Source: Thalassomonas haliotis
GTDB lineage: Bacteria > Pseudomonadota > Gammaproteobacteria > Enterobacterales > Alteromonadaceae
DNA: 64,000 nt
Assembly (NCBI RefSeq): GCF_028657945.1
Contig: NZ_CP059693.1
Location: 5,890,001 to 5,954,000, forward strand
Direction: 5' to 3'
Positions 46,309-56,806 of this stretch are shown piece after piece. The translations under genes and the position numbers were made by a program. Position 1 is the first letter of the stretch, and the number at the start of each line of letters is the position of its first letter. The notes under the pieces were generated by a model. It had not been told where the DNA came from. It saw only the letters and a list, made by a program, of their open reading frames with translations, and did no database searches.

Positions 46309-47106
46309 ATGACCTCTAAAATCACTGCCTTGTTCGATAACATCTGGAAAAATTACCTGGATGTCACCCCTTCTGCCAAGCAGGTACACCAACTGCTGGG
46401 TTCAGGTAACGATGTGATCAATGATCACGTGGCCTACCGCACCTTTAACCTGGAAAAAGTTAACCTGGACAAGCTGGCAGCCCACCTGCTGGCCCTGGGA
46501 TATAAAGAGTGCGGCGAATACCACTTCGAAGCCAAAAAACTGTACGCCAAGCACTTCGAGCACAGCGACAGCACTTTACCAAAAGTGTTCATCAGCGAAT
46601 TACTGGTAGAGCAGTTATCCGAGCAGGCACAAGCCATTATCCATAAACTGGTTGACGGCCTGGATGACGATATCGCAACGCGCGAAGACTTTCTGTATAG
46701 CGGTGCTGCCTGGCAGGTAAGTTCAACTGAATATCAGAGCCTGCTGAGCGAAAGCGAATACGCTGCCTGGCTTGCGGCCTGGGGCTATCGCGCCAATCAC
46801 TTCACCGTCAGCATTAATCACCTGGAAAACTTCAATTCCATTGAAGCAGTAAATGAAGCCGTGAAACAGGGCGGATTCAAGCTTAATACTTCCGGTGGCG
46901 AAATCAAGGGCGATGAAGCAGTAAAACTTGAACAAAGTTCAACTCTGGCCGATAAAGCCGAAGTAACCTTCAGTGACAAGACTATGGCCATCCCAAGCTG
47001 TTTTTACGAGTTCGCCAAGCGTTACCCGTTAACCGACGGCCAGTTATACTCAGGTTTTGTCGCCGCTTCAGCCGACAAAATTTTTGAAAGCACCAACGCC
47101 GCCTAA
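46309..47106 (+). CDS. DUF1338 family protein (2-oxoadipate dioxygenase/decarboxylase-like fold)
   Basis: 265 aa from the ATG at 46309, which has AGG 8 nt upstream. The ATG at 46303 is too close to that box. Metal-binding candidates are 'NDHVAYRTFNL' and 'YRANHFTVSINHLENF', the HxxxE-type pattern of DUF1338, a group that includes the HglS enzymes making 2-hydroxyglutarate from 2-oxoadipate. It is shorter than those enzymes, and substrate identity is open. Its place after astD, seen in relatives, suggests a role near amino-acid catabolism. Confidence 0.8.
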   Translation: MTSKITALFDNIWKNYLDVTPSAKQVHQLLGSGNDVINDHVAYRTFNLEKVNLDKLAAHLLALGYKECGEYHFEAKKLYAKHFEHSDSTLPKVFISELLVEQLSEQAQAIIHKLVDGLDDDIATREDFLYSGAAWQVSSTEYQSLLSESEYAAWLAAWGYRANHFTVSINHLENFNSIEAVNEAVKQGGFKLNTSGGEIKGDEAVKLEQSSTLADKAEVTFSDKTMAIPSCFYEFAKRYPLTDGQLYSGFVAASADKIFESTNAA

Positions 47107-47412
47107 TACTTTAACGGCTAGGCTATATTTCTCTCTGCCGGGAAATAAACATTAAGCCCTGATCTTCAGGGCTTATAACTTACCCTGCTTATCGGCTAGC
47201 TGACCAGCGGATGGATGGCCGCATAGCAACTCCCGCCTTATTCAAACTACCTCTCCTACAGGCAGCACTCAAGCCGTGTCGGCAAAAGATCACAGCTGCG
47301 GTAACCGCTAAGGAAAAATTTTCTGTAAAAAGCTATTTATTGAATCTCAACCATAATTTAGAGTAAAGTAACCGCTATAATTATTTTAAAGCCGGACGCT
47401 GACGACATCATT
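47107..47412. other. Gap between the DUF1338 and DUF3802 genes
   Basis: 306 bp. Apart from a hairpin at 47154-47174 no structure or gene is apparent. The DUF3802 promoter is presumably in the AT-rich last 80 bp. Confidence 0.4.
47154..47174 (+). terminator. Probable terminator hairpin after the DUF1338 gene
   Basis: A 9-bp stem, AAGCCCTGA with TCAGGGCTT and loop TCT. The U-run is poor (ATAACTT). Confidence 0.55.
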
Positions 47413-47799
47413 ATGGTTACCAATACCCAAGGATATATGCACATTATTGAGTACTTAACTGAACACCTGAGCATATTTGAAAGCCCGGAGGAAGAGTTGG
47501 TCGCCAACCCAACCCCGAGAAAAGCCAGTCACAGTTCAATTATGTCAATGATAGAAGAGGAGCTGAGCGAGCAAATCATCATGGTGTGCAGCCAAAATAC
47601 CGAATTAACCTTCAATCAGCGTAATATGATCATCCGGGAAGTGGACGAAATCGTCAATGATTTGGAAGAGATCCTCTCCGGCATTATTAATAACCAGGTC
47701 ACCGAAGATCAGCTTACCTTTATTGTCGAATTTGCCGGTTTGATCAAAAACTTATTTGATACTGAAATAAACTCTCCTGAATTTCAACGTATTGAGTAA
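47413..47799 (+). CDS. DUF3802 family protein
   Basis: 128 aa, acidic and helical. The pattern 'MVTNTQGYMHIIEYLTEHL', 'REVDEIVNDLEEILSG' and 'FIVEFAGLIKNLFDTEI' is that of DUF3802, found in Vibrio, Shewanella and relatives. It has no signal peptide, no membrane segment and no known function. The ribosome binding site is weak. Confidence 0.82.
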   Translation: MVTNTQGYMHIIEYLTEHLSIFESPEEELVANPTPRKASHSSIMSMIEEELSEQIIMVCSQNTELTFNQRNMIIREVDEIVNDLEEILSGIINNQVTEDQLTFIVEFAGLIKNLFDTEINSPEFQRIE

Positions 47800-47975
47800 G
47801 CTGACAAAAATATTTCAAGCTTTATCCCAGTCACCCCCTATGTCACATTGCCGGGGTTTGACAATAACTTGCCTTTATCAGCCTGCCTTGCCGGCTTCCG
47901 GTTTTTTGCTGGCCTGGCTGCACTAGCTTGGTTAGAATAAAGCAACACCAATCGACATATAAAGAGAACATGAAC

Positions 47976-48383
47976 ATGAAGGCAAGGGTAAAATGGGTTT
48001 CCGACGAGCTGTTTTTAGGAACTTCCGAGAGCGGTCACAGCCTAGTATTAGACGCCAATAACGGCGAACTGGCGCCGAGCCCGATGGAAAATGTCCTGAT
48101 CTCCCTGGGGGGATGCTCATCGGTGGATGTAGTCAGTATTTTAAAGAAATCCCGCCAACAGATTGCCGACTGTTATGTCGATATCACAGGAACACGCGTA
48201 GACAGCGTTCCAAGGCTGTTTTCAGACATACATTTACATTTTGTGGTCACGGGTAAGGATATCAGTGAAAAGCAGGTAGACAGGGCTGTAAGCCTCTCTG
48301 CTGACAAGTACTGCTCTGTCGCCCTGATGTTAAATAAAGCGGTTAACATTAGCCACGATTTTGAAATCATCAATCAGGACTAG
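47976..48383 (+). CDS. yhfA: OsmC family protein (YhfA)
   Basis: 135 aa from the ATG at 47976, which has AGAGA 8 nt upstream and gives the same N-terminus as E. coli YhfA ('MKARVKWV'). The two redox-active cysteines of the OsmC/Ohr fold are in 'LISLGGCSSVDVVS' and 'ADKYCSVALML'. Peroxide or other thiol chemistry is expected from the fold. The neighbour is prkB, as in E. coli. Confidence 0.92.
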   Translation: MKARVKWVSDELFLGTSESGHSLVLDANNGELAPSPMENVLISLGGCSSVDVVSILKKSRQQIADCYVDITGTRVDSVPRLFSDIHLHFVVTGKDISEKQVDRAVSLSADKYCSVALMLNKAVNISHDFEIINQD

Positions 48384-48445
48384 TTTCGATAACTGCCCGC
48401 AGAAATTCCGGCTGATTAATACTGTTAACTTAGCCGGTTAAAACA

Positions 48446-49345
48446 TTAAAGATCACTCATCCAGTCCAGCTGTTTATTGGCTTCTTCTTTTTTCTTGATC
48501 AGGTCCCGGATAAAGGGGGTTAAGATCAGTTCCATGGCCAGGCCCATTTTGCCGCCGGGCACCACCAGGGTATTGACCCGGGACATAAATGAACCGTCGA
48601 TCATACTCAGGTAATAGGGAAAATCGATATCGGTCACTTCACGAAAACGGATCACCACAAAACTCTCATCGGACGAAGGAATGGCTTTGGCGCTAAAAGG
48701 GTTAGAGGTATCCACAGTCGGCACCCGTTGAAAGTTGATATGGGTGCGGGAAAATTGCGGGGTAATAAAGGAAATGTAATCTTCCATACTGCGCACGATA
48801 CTGGCGGTTACCGACTCGCGGCTATGGCCCCGCTGGCTGGTATCGCGGATAATCTTCTGGATCCATTCCAGGTTGACGATAGGCACCATGCCGATAAGCA
48901 AGTCAACATGTTGGGCAACATCGTTATTTTCCGTCACTACGCCGCCGTGCAGGCCTTCATAGAAGAGCAAATCAGTGCCCTCCCCCAAGTCTTCCCAGGG
49001 GGTAAAAGTGCCCGGCATCTGGTTATAGGGCACAGCTTCGTCAAAAGTATGCAGGTAGCGGCGCATCTTGCCCTTACCGGTTTCTGAATAATCTTTAAAA
49101 AGCCGTTCCAGGGCATCAAAGTCATTGGCCAGATCGCCGAAATAACTGATGTTTCTGCCCTCCTCCCGTGCCTTGCGCTTTTCCACATCCATCTCCTGAC
49201 GGGAATAACGGTGAAAGCTGTCCCCTTCCACCTGGGCTGAGCGTATCCCCAAAGAACGAAAGATATGTTCGAATGATTCTGTGGTGGTGGATGTTCCTGC
49301 ACCTGAGGAGCCCGTCACGGCGATAATCGGGTTTCGAGAAGACAT
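48446..49345 (-). CDS. prkB: Phosphoribulokinase-family protein
   Basis: 299 aa. The P-loop 'VTGSSGAGTSTTT' lies near residues 10-22, followed by 'VEGDSFHRYSRQEMD', 'FEGLHGGVV' and 'QRGHSRESVTASIVRSMEDYI' (in parts), all typical of Prk. No RuBisCO genes are visible, so it is probably the YhfA-linked PrkB of heterotrophs, whose physiological substrate is not established. It is convergent with yhfA. Confidence 0.9.
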   Translation of the reverse strand: MSSRNPIIAVTGSSGAGTSTTTESFEHIFRSLGIRSAQVEGDSFHRYSRQEMDVEKRKAREEGRNISYFGDLANDFDALERLFKDYSETGKGKMRRYLHTFDEAVPYNQMPGTFTPWEDLGEGTDLLFYEGLHGGVVTENNDVAQHVDLLIGMVPIVNLEWIQKIIRDTSQRGHSRESVTASIVRSMEDYISFITPQFSRTHINFQRVPTVDTSNPFSAKAIPSSDESFVVIRFREVTDIDFPYYLSMIDGSFMSRVNTLVVPGGKMGLAMELILTPFIRDLIKKKEEANKQLDWMSDL

Positions 49346-49485
49346 GAATAACTTTCCTGGTTAATGTGACAACTTGTTATACGAGGAAATCAGGCGGCGG
49401 TCAAGTGTCGGAGCCTTTGATAATAAAGGAAGAATCGGTCAGCCGTAAACTTTGCTGACGCGAAGGGGTAAAAATCGGGCAATAA

Positions 49486-49509
49486 AAAACGGAGCCGAGG
49501 CTCCGTTTT
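49486..49509 (-). terminator. Terminator of the alpha ribosomal operon
   Basis: An 11-bp stem, AAAACGGAGCC with GGCTCCGTTTT and loop GA. Read on the minus strand it ends in a U-run just after rplQ. Confidence 0.92.
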
Positions 49510-49541
49510 AATACATACTGTTAATCTAGCACATTGCCAAA

Positions 49542-49949
49542 TTAAGCTTCAGTGTTAGCTTCTTCAGTCACTTCAGCTGCTTCTTCAACAACTGGACGAT
49601 CTACTAACTCTACGTATGCCATAGGTGCTTTATCACCAGTACGGAAACCACATTTTAAAATGCGAGTGTATCCGCCTGGACGTTCTTGGTAACGCTCACC
49701 AAGTTCATTAAATAAAATACCAACTACTTCTTGGTCGCGTGTGCGGGCAAAAGCCAAACGGCGGTTTGCTACACTGTCAGTTTTAGCCAATGTGATCAGT
49801 GGCTCAACGACGCGACGTAGTTCTTTAGCCTTAGCTACAGTCGTTTTGATAACGCCGTGCTTAACTAAAGAGCTTGCCATATTGCGGAACATCGCCTGGC
49901 GATGACTGCTATTACGGTTTAACTGGCGACCGCTTTTACGATGGCGCAT
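49542..49949 (-). CDS. rplQ: 50S ribosomal protein L17
   Basis: 135 aa. '[21 protein letters not shown]' (in parts) is the L17 N-terminus. The C-terminal Ala/Glu-rich tail extends it beyond the 127 aa of E. coli. Last gene of the alpha operon, ahead of a strong terminator. Confidence 0.98.
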   Translation of the reverse strand: MRHRKSGRQLNRNSSHRQAMFRNMASSLVKHGVIKTTVAKAKELRRVVEPLITLAKTDSVANRRLAFARTRDQEVVGILFNELGERYQERPGGYTRILKCGFRTGDKAPMAYVELVDRPVVEEAAEVTEEANTEA

Positions 49950-49991
49950 AAGTTAATCCTTATCTCAACTAAGTAAAAAACGATGATCGAT

Positions 49992-50981
49992 TTAGTCGTT
50001 ATCAGCGATGCTTTCAGGTGGCCAGTTTTCCAGGCGCATGCCCAGAGAAAGACCACGAGACGCTAATACGTCCTTGATTTCGGTTAGAGACTTCTTACCT
50101 AAGTTAGGTGTTTTCAGAAGTTCTACCTCAGCACGCTGTACTAAATCACCGATATATTGAATTGCTTCTGCTTTCAGACAGTTTGCTGAACGAACAGTAA
50201 GTTCCAAATCATCAACAGGACGAAGTAAAATTGGGTCAAACAGAGGTTTTTCCTCTTTTTGCTCAACTTCGGTCACATCACGTAACTCAACGAAGGCATC
50301 CAGCTGTTCAGCCAGGATGGTTGAGGCGCGACGGATCGCTTCTTCCGGATCTAATATGCCATTAGTTTCCATGTCGATGACCAGTTTGTCTAAATCTGTA
50401 CGTTGTTCAACACGTGCAGACTCAACATCATAGGCAATTCTTTCAACAGGACTGTATGAAGCATCAACCAGCAAACGTCCGATTGCTCGATCTTCTTCCT
50501 CGGCATTACGACGGGTAGAGGCAGGAACGTAACCACGTCCCATTTCTACCTTGATGCGCATGCTAACAGAACCGTCACCTGTCAAATGACAGATCACATG
50601 GTTAGGGTTAGCAATAGTCACATCACCGTCATGCTGGATATCAGCAGCCGTTACAGGGCCTTCACCAGACTTAGTTAAGGTAAGAGTGGCTTCGTTTTTG
50701 CCTTCTAGTCCTATAGCAAGTCCTTTAAGGTTTAACAGTATTTCGATGATGTCTTCTTGAACACCTTCTTTACTACTGTATTCGTGTAATACACCGTCGA
50801 TTTCAACTTCAGTTACAGCACAACCCGGCATTGAAGATAAAAGAATGCGGCGCAACGCATTACCTAAAGTGTGACCAAAACCACGTTCTAATGGCTCTAA
50901 TGTGACCTTAGCGCGAGTCGCACTAACGGTTTCAACATCTACCAGGCGCGGTCTAAGGAATTCGGTTACAGAACCCTGCAT
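49992..50981 (-). CDS. rpoA: DNA-directed RNA polymerase subunit alpha
   Basis: 329 aa, same length as in E. coli. The N-terminal assembly domain starts '[17 protein letters not shown]' with '[18 protein letters not shown]'. The C-terminal domain ('[20 protein letters not shown]', '[14 protein letters not shown]') contains the UP-element and activator contacts. Between rpsD and rplQ, as expected. Confidence 0.99.
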   Translation of the reverse strand: MQGSVTEFLRPRLVDVETVSATRAKVTLEPLERGFGHTLGNALRRILLSSMPGCAVTEVEIDGVLHEYSSKEGVQEDIIEILLNLKGLAIGLEGKNEATLTLTKSGEGPVTAADIQHDGDVTIANPNHVICHLTGDGSVSMRIKVEMGRGYVPASTRRNAEEEDRAIGRLLVDASYSPVERIAYDVESARVEQRTDLDKLVIDMETNGILDPEEAIRRASTILAEQLDAFVELRDVTEVEQKEEKPLFDPILLRPVDDLELTVRSANCLKAEAIQYIGDLVQRAEVELLKTPNLGKKSLTEIKDVLASRGLSLGMRLENWPPESIADND

Positions 50982-51005
50982 TATGTCCTCTCTTAAAGTG
51001 CAACT

Positions 51006-51626
51006 TTACTTAGAGTAAAGTTCAACAATCAACTGTTCATTAATTTCAGCAGATAAATCTGAACGATCAGGAACACGTTTGAACACGCCTTCCATTTTCT
51101 TATTATCTACTTCAACCCAGACTGGTTTTTCGCGTTGGTCAGCCAACTCTAAAGCCGCAACGATACGGGCTTGAGTTTTAGACTTTTCACGAACAGAAAC
51201 CACATCTTCAGCTTTAACAGTGAAAGATGGAATATTCACAACAACTCCGTTTACTACGATAGCTTTGTGGCTAACGAGTTGACGGGCTTCAGCACGTGTG
51301 CTTGCAAAACCCATACGGTAAACTACGTTATCTAAACGCTTCTCTAAAAGTTGTAACAAGTTTTCACCTGTGTTGCCTTTCAGACGAGCCGCTTCTTTGT
51401 AGTAGTTACGGAATTGTTTCTCAAGGACGCCGTATAAACGACGAACTTTTTGTTTTTCACGAAGTTGAATACCGTAATCAGACAAACGACCGCGACGGGC
51501 GCCGTGCTGACCAGGAATCGTTTCGATTTTACATTTAGTGTCAATTGCTCTAACACCGCTTTTCAGGAACAAATCAGTTCCTTCGCGGCGGCTAAGCTTA
51601 AGCTTAGGACCTAAATATCTAGCCAT
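51006..51626 (-). CDS. rpsD: 30S ribosomal protein S4
   Basis: 206 aa. '[20 protein letters not shown]' opens the protein, and the S4 RNA-binding domain lies at about 95-160 ('[19 protein letters not shown]'). The single cysteine at 'DTKCKIE' shows it is the zinc-free form. In E. coli S4 represses the alpha operon. Confidence 0.99.
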   Translation of the reverse strand: MARYLGPKLKLSRREGTDLFLKSGVRAIDTKCKIETIPGQHGARRGRLSDYGIQLREKQKVRRLYGVLEKQFRNYYKEAARLKGNTGENLLQLLEKRLDNVVYRMGFASTRAEARQLVSHKAIVVNGVVVNIPSFTVKAEDVVSVREKSKTQARIVAALELADQREKPVWVEVDNKKMEGVFKRVPDRSDLSAEINEQLIVELYSK

Positions 51627-51657
51627 GTTCTTTCTCCAACTATCCTAAAAGTGCCAA

Positions 51658-52047
51658 TTAAACGCGACGCTTTTTAGGCGGACGACAACCATTATGAGGA
51701 ATAGGTGTCACGTCAGTGATGTTGGTTATCTTGTAACCAGCAGCATTTAAAGCACGGATGGCAGATTCACGACCTGGCCCCGGACCCTTAACGAAAACTT
51801 CAATATTCTTCAAACCGAATTCTTGTGCAACTTTACCTGCACGGTCTGCAGCAACCTGGGCAGCAAACGGGGTAGACTTACGTGAACCACGGAAGCCAGA
51901 ACCACCGGCAGTAGCCCAAGAAAGTGCATTACCTTGACGGTCAGTAATGGTTACGATCGTGTTGTTAAAAGAAGCATGGATATGAGCCATACCATCAACA
52001 ACTTGCTTTTTGACGCGCTTACGCGTACGAACTGGTGTTTTTGCCAT
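51658..52047 (-). CDS. rpsK: 30S ribosomal protein S11
   Basis: 129 aa, identical in length to E. coli. Recognised by '[20 protein letters not shown]', '[18 protein letters not shown]' and '[18 protein letters not shown]'. 14 bp after rpsM. Confidence 0.99.
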   Translation of the reverse strand: MAKTPVRTRKRVKKQVVDGMAHIHASFNNTIVTITDRQGNALSWATAGGSGFRGSRKSTPFAAQVAADRAGKVAQEFGLKNIEVFVKGPGPGRESAIRALNAAGYKITNITDVTPIPHNGCRPPKKRRV

Positions 52048-52061
52048 TGTCTAGTCCCTCG

Positions 52062-52418
52062 TTACTTTTTAATTGGCTTACGAGGACCTTTACGAGTGCG
52101 CGCATTAGTTTTAGTGCGTTGCCCACGTAGAGGAAGACTGCGACGATGGCGAATGCCACGAAAACAGCCAAGGTCCATAAGACGCTTGATGTTCATTGAT
52201 ACTTCACGGCGTAAATCACCTTCAACGGTGTATTTATCCACTTCAGCACGAAGCAAGTCAATTTTTGCTTCGTCCAATTCACTGATCTTAGTTGACTCTG
52301 CAATACCAGTTGCTGCACAGATTGCTTTCGCACGTGTTGCACCGATACCGTAGATCGCAGTAATGGCGATTACTGCATGCTTACGATCAGGGATGTTAAT
52401 GCCAGCGATACGGGCCAC
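52062..52418 (-). CDS. rpsM: 30S ribosomal protein S13
   Basis: 118 aa when started at the GTG at 52418, which lies 8 nt from GGAG and gives '[13 protein letters not shown]' as in E. coli. The GTG at 52424 is only 2 nt from that box. The C-terminal basic tail '[18 protein letters not shown]' is present. First gene of the alpha operon; S4-type autoregulation is known in E. coli. Confidence 0.97.
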   Translation of the reverse strand: MARIAGINIPDRKHAVIAITAIYGIGATRAKAICAATGIAESTKISELDEAKIDLLRAEVDKYTVEGDLRREVSMNIKRLMDLGCFRGIRHRRSLPLRGQRTKTNARTRKGPRKPIKK

Positions 52419-52500
52419 TAACACATCTCCTATTCAAATTAAAATTTCATTGGTTGAAAAGCCCGTTAGGATACTCAACCAGACGCTTTTTTGCAAATTA

Positions 52501-52535
52501 AAGTGCCATTTATCTTTAAATCGACAATGGCACTT
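52501..52535 (-). terminator. Hairpin between rpmJ and rpsM
   Basis: Perfect 10-bp arms, AAGTGCCATT (52501-52510) and AATGGCACTT (52526-52535), with a 15-nt loop. The following U-run is poor, so it may attenuate or protect the end of the spc transcript rather than fully terminate it. Confidence 0.55.
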
Positions 52536-52544
52536 CAAAAAGAT

Positions 52545-52661
52545 TTAACCTTGACGTTGCTTATGCTTAGGGTCGCTCTTGCAAATAACACGAACAACAC
52601 CAGCACGTTTCACAACTTTACAGTTACGGCAAATCTTTTTTACGGATGCACGAACTTTCAT
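52545..52661 (-). CDS. rpmJ: 50S ribosomal protein L36
   Basis: 38 aa, [15 protein letters not shown]..., the full normal length. Cys11, Cys14, Cys27 and His33 form the zinc site of the C+ paralog. Located after secY, at the end of the spc operon, as in E. coli. Confidence 0.98.
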   Translation of the reverse strand: MKVRASVKKICRNCKVVKRAGVVRVICKSDPKHKQRQG

Positions 52662-52702
52662 CTTATTACTCCGTTTGTTACTAATGTAAGTAACTTACTG
52701 AC

Positions 52703-54028
52703 CTAGCGGCCGTAGCCTTTTAGGTTAGCTTTCTTAAGTACATTGTCATATTGATGAGACATCAAATGAGTCTGTACTTGTGCCATAAAGTCCATGATCA
52801 CTACCACGATAATCAATAATGATGTACCGCCGAAATAGAACCCAACGTCCCATGCCATGATCATAAACTGTGGAACCAAACAAATAAAGGTAATATACAA
52901 GGCGCCCGCTAAGGTCAACCGAGTCATTACTTTATCGATATATTTGGACGTTTGCTCCCCCGGGCGAATCCCCGGAATGAACGCACCTGACTTTTTCAAG
53001 TTATCTGCTGTTTCACGCGGATTGAAAACCAATGCCGTGTAGAAGAAGCAGAAAAAGATAATCGCTGCCGACAATAACATTACGTATAGCGGCTGACCCG
53101 GAGAAATAGCAATTGCCATTTCCTGTAAAAAGTCAGCAACAACACCGTCACCCTGTCCGAACCAGCTCGCAAGCGTGCCCGGGAACAAGATAATGCTAGA
53201 AGCAAAGATTGGCGGTATAACACCGGCCATATTCACTTTTAACGGTAGATGCGTACTTTGCGCGGCAAAGACCTTGCGGCCCTGCTGACGCTTGGCGTAA
53301 TTAACAACGATACGGCGTTGTCCACGCTCAACAAATACCACTAAGAAAGTGACGGCAAATACTACAACGGCAATCAGCAATAATACCAATAAGTGCAATT
53401 CACCTTGACGCGCCATCTCTGCGGTTTGACCAACAGCTGATGGCATACCGGCCACTATACCTGCGAAAATAAGGATTGAAATACCGTTACCGATACCGCG
53501 TTCGGTAATCTGCTCACCTAACCACATTAAGAACATGGTACCGGTCACCAGACTGACCACAGCGGCAAAGTAGAAGCTGAAGCCGGCATTAATCACCAGC
53601 CCAGGCATCATACCCGGTAAACTCTTAGCAATCGCTATTGACTGTACAGTCGCCAGAACTAAAGTGCCGTAGCGTGTGTATTGACTGATCTTACGACGTC
53701 CCGCTTCGCCTTCTTTTTTCAGCTCTGCCATGGCCGGATGAATCACGGTCAGCAGTTGCATGATAATCGAAGCCGAAATGTACGGCATAATACCTAAGGC
53801 CAATACTGAGGCTCGCTCAAGGGCGCCACCGGAGAACATGTTAAACATTTCTACGATGGTACCCTTTTGCTGTTCAAACAGCTGAGCTAATACAGCGGCG
53901 TCAATACCAGGGATTGGCACAAATGATCCCAAACGGAAGACAATTAATGCTCCGAATACGAACCATAAACGTTGCTTAAGCTCGGACAATCCGCCCTGCG
54001 CTTTGTTATCCATACCTGGTTTAGCCAT
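52703..54028 (-). CDS. secY: Protein translocase subunit SecY
   Basis: 441 aa with ten membrane segments. It is the channel of the Sec translocon. Signatures: '[20 protein letters not shown]' (in part), '[15 protein letters not shown]', '[18 protein letters not shown]' and '[23 protein letters not shown]' (in part). It sits between rplO and rpmJ. Confidence 0.99.
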   Translation of the reverse strand: MAKPGMDNKAQGGLSELKQRLWFVFGALIVFRLGSFVPIPGIDAAVLAQLFEQQKGTIVEMFNMFSGGALERASVLALGIMPYISASIIMQLLTVIHPAMAELKKEGEAGRRKISQYTRYGTLVLATVQSIAIAKSLPGMMPGLVINAGFSFYFAAVVSLVTGTMFLMWLGEQITERGIGNGISILIFAGIVAGMPSAVGQTAEMARQGELHLLVLLLIAVVVFAVTFLVVFVERGQRRIVVNYAKRQQGRKVFAAQSTHLPLKVNMAGVIPPIFASSIILFPGTLASWFGQGDGVVADFLQEMAIAISPGQPLYVMLLSAAIIFFCFFYTALVFNPRETADNLKKSGAFIPGIRPGEQTSKYIDKVMTRLTLAGALYITFICLVPQFMIMAWDVGFYFGGTSLLIIVVVIMDFMAQVQTHLMSHQYDNVLKKANLKGYGR

Positions 54029-54036
54029 AATCTGTA

Positions 54037-54471
54037 TTATTCCTCGATTTTTCCGCCAGCAGCTTCAATTGCTGCACGTGCACCTTTAGTAACACCTAAA
54101 CCGCGAACCGTCAATGGACGATTGATTTCACCGGACAGCATGATTTTAGCTGTTTCGATGTTACGCGTGATCAGGTTAGCGTCTTTAAGCGCGTGAATAT
54201 CGACAACATCACCCTTGATGCTATTCAGTTCATGTAAACGTACTTCGGCGCGAACCAGAGCTTTACGTGACGTGAAACCAAATTTAGGCAAACGTTGTTT
54301 CAATGGCATTTGACCGCCTTCGAAACCTGGACGTACACTACCGCCAGAACGAGACTTCTGACCTTTGTGACCACGACCACCTGTTTTACCAATGCCGGAA
54401 CCAATACCGCGACCACAGCGCTTCTTGGCTTTCTTTGCACCTGGTGCAGGAGATAAAGTATTTAAATGCAT
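54037..54471 (-). CDS. rplO: 50S ribosomal protein L15
   Basis: 144 aa, same as E. coli. The Gly/Lys-rich N-terminus '[29 protein letters not shown]' (in parts) and '[17 protein letters not shown]' identify it. 8 bp before secY. Confidence 0.99.
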   Translation of the reverse strand: MHLNTLSPAPGAKKAKKRCGRGIGSGIGKTGGRGHKGQKSRSGGSVRPGFEGGQMPLKQRLPKFGFTSRKALVRAEVRLHELNSIKGDVVDIHALKDANLITRNIETAKIMLSGEINRPLTVRGLGVTKGARAAIEAAGGKIEE

Positions 54472-54473
54472 TA

Positions 54474-54659
54474 TTAATCCTCCACCTTAACCATATAAGA
54501 TACTTGATTAATCATACCACGTACAGAAGGAGTGTCTTCTAACTCTACTGTATGGTTGATACGACGTAAACCAAGACCTTTTAAAGTTGCTCTGTGCTTC
54601 GGTAAACGACCGATAGAGCTTTTGTATTGAGTTACTTTAACTGTTTTAGCCATGCTCAA
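54474..54659 (-). CDS. rpmD: 50S ribosomal protein L30
   Basis: 61 aa. '[18 protein letters not shown]' and '[20 protein letters not shown]' are typical L30. 2 bp before rplO and directly after rpsE. Confidence 0.98.
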   Translation of the reverse strand: MSMAKTVKVTQYKSSIGRLPKHRATLKGLGLRRINHTVELEDTPSVRGMINQVSYMVKVED

Positions 54660-55163
54660 TTACCCCAAAATGTCGGCAACGCTTTTGCCACGCTTAGCTG
54701 CAACTGCTTCTGGAGAATGCATATTCGCCAGGGCAGAAATAGTAGCGCGAACTACGTTGATTGGGTTAGTAGAACCGTATGCCTTAGACAATACGTTCTG
54801 AACACCAGCAACTTCAAGTACTGCACGCATCGCGCCACCGGCGATGATACCTGTACCTTCAGAAGCAGGCTGCATGTATACCTTAGAACCAGAGTGACGA
54901 CCCTTGATAGGGTGCTGAAGAGTAGTCCCCTTCAGGTCAACGGTTACTAAGTTGCGACGAGCTTTTTCCATTGCTTTTTGGATTGCAGCAGGAACTTCAC
55001 GTGCCTTACCGTAACCGAAACCAACGCGCCCGTTGCCGTCACCAACTACTGTTAGTGCAGTGAAACTGAAAATACGACCACCTTTAACCACTTTTGATAC
55101 ACGGTTAACGGCGATTAGCTTTTCAGCCATATCACTTTGTTGAGTGTTTTCTTGATTAGCCAT
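54660..55163 (-). CDS. rpsE: 30S ribosomal protein S5
   Basis: 167 aa from the ATG at 55163 (AGGAG 6 nt upstream), as long as the E. coli protein. A TTG two codons earlier abuts the box and is unlikely. '[21 protein letters not shown]' (in part) and '[22 protein letters not shown]' (in part) identify S5. Confidence 0.98.
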   Translation of the reverse strand: MANQENTQQSDMAEKLIAVNRVSKVVKGGRIFSFTALTVVGDGNGRVGFGYGKAREVPAAIQKAMEKARRNLVTVDLKGTTLQHPIKGRHSGSKVYMQPASEGTGIIAGGAMRAVLEVAGVQNVLSKAYGSTNPINVVRATISALANMHSPEAVAAKRGKSVADILG

Positions 55164-55172
55164 CGTCAACTC

Positions 55173-55526
55173 CTAGAACTGAAGACCAGCTTCACGAGCT
55201 GCATCTGCTAACGCTTTAACACGTCCATGGTAACGGAAACCAGAACGGTCAAAAGCAACTGATGTGATGCCTTTGGCAGTAGCACGTTCTGCAATAGCTT
55301 TACCTACCGCAGCGGCAGCCGCAACATTACCTGTTTTTTCTAATTGAGCACTAACTTCTTTGTCTAAAGTAGACGCAGCTGCGATTACTTCAGAACCTGT
55401 TGGTGCGATCAATTGCGCGTAAATGTGGCGAGGAGTACGGTGTACGACTAAACGATTCGCACCCAGCTCGCTGATTTTTGCACGAGCGCGTTTAGCGCGG
55501 CGCAAACGAGATGTTTTCTTATCCAT
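55173..55526 (-). CDS. rplR: 50S ribosomal protein L18
   Basis: 117 aa, same as E. coli. '[16 protein letters not shown]' and '[20 protein letters not shown]' are L18 signatures. It binds 5S rRNA. It lies between rplF and rpsE. Confidence 0.99.
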   Translation of the reverse strand: MDKKTSRLRRAKRARAKISELGANRLVVHRTPRHIYAQLIAPTGSEVIAAASTLDKEVSAQLEKTGNVAAAAAVGKAIAERATAKGITSVAFDRSGFRYHGRVKALADAAREAGLQF

Positions 55527-55535
55527 CGTATTACC

Positions 55536-56069
55536 CTACTTCTTCTTAGCTTCTTTACGGCGAACATTTTCGTCGCTATAACGGATACCTTTACCTTTAT
55601 AAGGCTCAGGCTTACGGTATGCGCGAATATTCGCTGCTACTTGACCAACCAACTGCTTGTCAGCACCTTTGAGTGTGATTTCAGTCTGGCTCGGAGTTTC
55701 AACGGTAACCCCTTCAGGGATTGGGTGATCAACCGGGTGAGATAAGCCTAGAGATAAGTTTAAGTTCTTACCTGCAGCTTTCGCACGGTAACCAACACCG
55801 TTTAAGATAAGCTTTCTTTCAAAACCTTTACTTACGCCTTCAACCATATTGTTGATTAAAGCACGTGCAGTACCGGCTTGAGCCCATGCGCCTTTCTCTT
55901 CGTTGGCAACAGTTGTTTTGATTAAATTTTCTTCTTGAGAAACCTTAACCTGGCTGTTGATTGTACGAGATAATTCGCCCACTGGACCTTTAACTTTAAT
56001 GTCTTGACCTGATAACGTAACAGTAACGCCAGCAGGTACTTCGACAGGTGCTTTTGCAACACGAGACAT
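55536..56069 (-). CDS. rplF: 50S ribosomal protein L6
   Basis: 177 aa, same as E. coli. Recognised by '[23 protein letters not shown]' (in part) and the end '[24 protein letters not shown]' (in part). It lies between rpsH and rplR. Confidence 0.99.
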   Translation of the reverse strand: MSRVAKAPVEVPAGVTVTLSGQDIKVKGPVGELSRTINSQVKVSQEENLIKTTVANEEKGAWAQAGTARALINNMVEGVSKGFERKLILNGVGYRAKAAGKNLNLSLGLSHPVDHPIPEGVTVETPSQTEITLKGADKQLVGQVAANIRAYRKPEPYKGKGIRYSDENVRRKEAKKK

Positions 56070-56080
56070 AGTTCTGCTCC

Positions 56081-56470
56081 TTACGCTACGAAACCGATGA
56101 TTTCGCCACCAAGACCCGCATTGCGAGCGGCGCGATCAGTCATCAGACCTTTTGAAGTCGAAACAATAGCAATACCCATACCGGCTAGTACTTGAGGAAG
56201 CTCATCGCGACCTTTATAAACACGTAGACCAGGACGAGAAACACGTTTGATTGTTTCAATTACTTCTTTACCTTCAAAATATTTCAAAGTAACAGCTAAC
56301 TCAGGTTTAGCGTCACCAGATACAGAATATTCTGAAATATAACCTTCTTCTTTAAGCAAGTTGGCAATTGCAACTTTAACCTTAGAAGATGGCATTGTTA
56401 CTGCAGTCTTAGCTGCAGATTGACCGTTGCGGATGCGTGTAAACATGTCCGCGATAGGATCAGTCATCAT
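56081..56470 (-). CDS. rpsH: 30S ribosomal protein S8
   Basis: 129 aa from the ATG at 56470 (9 nt from GGGAG). An ATG at 56476 lies 3 nt from the box. The N-terminus '[16 protein letters not shown]' and the C-terminus '[20 protein letters not shown]' are those of S8, which in E. coli also represses spc operon translation. Confidence 0.97.
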   Translation of the reverse strand: MMTDPIADMFTRIRNGQSAAKTAVTMPSSKVKVAIANLLKEEGYISEYSVSGDAKPELAVTLKYFEGKEVIETIKRVSRPGLRVYKGRDELPQVLAGMGIAIVSTSKGLMTDRAARNAGLGGEIIGFVA

Positions 56471-56489
56471 AACCATTTACTCCCGTGAA

Positions 56490-56795
56490 TTACCAACTAG
56501 CTTTCTTAAGACCTGGAACTTCACCACGCATCGTTGCTTCACGCAACTTGATCCGGCTTAAGCCGAACTTACGTAAGTAACCATGTGGACGACCAGTAAC
56601 GTTACAACGGTTACGTTGACGGCTGCTGCTCGAGTCACGAGGAAGACTTTGAAGTTTCAGTACTGCATCCCAACGTTCTTCTTCAGAAGATTCAACGCTT
56701 GAGATGATCTTTTTCAATGCACGACGTTTTTCGCCGTACTGTGCTACTAGCTTGGCGCGTTTTGCTTCACGGGCCTTCATAGATGATTTAGCCAT
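56490..56795 (-). CDS. rpsN: 30S ribosomal protein S14 (zinc-free form)
   Basis: 101 aa, the long form without CxxC zinc motifs. '[19 protein letters not shown]' and '[21 protein letters not shown]' (in part) identify it. It lies between rplE and rpsH. Confidence 0.99.
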   Translation of the reverse strand: MAKSSMKAREAKRAKLVAQYGEKRRALKKIISSVESSEEERWDAVLKLQSLPRDSSSSRQRNRCNVTGRPHGYLRKFGLSRIKLREATMRGEVPGLKKASW

Positions 56796-56806
56796 AACTC
56801 TACACC

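Noticed and set aside
48446-49345. Calvin-cycle role for the phosphoribulokinase gene
   Set aside because: No RuBisCO or other cycle genes are nearby, and the pairing with yhfA matches the heterotroph PrkB neighbourhood.
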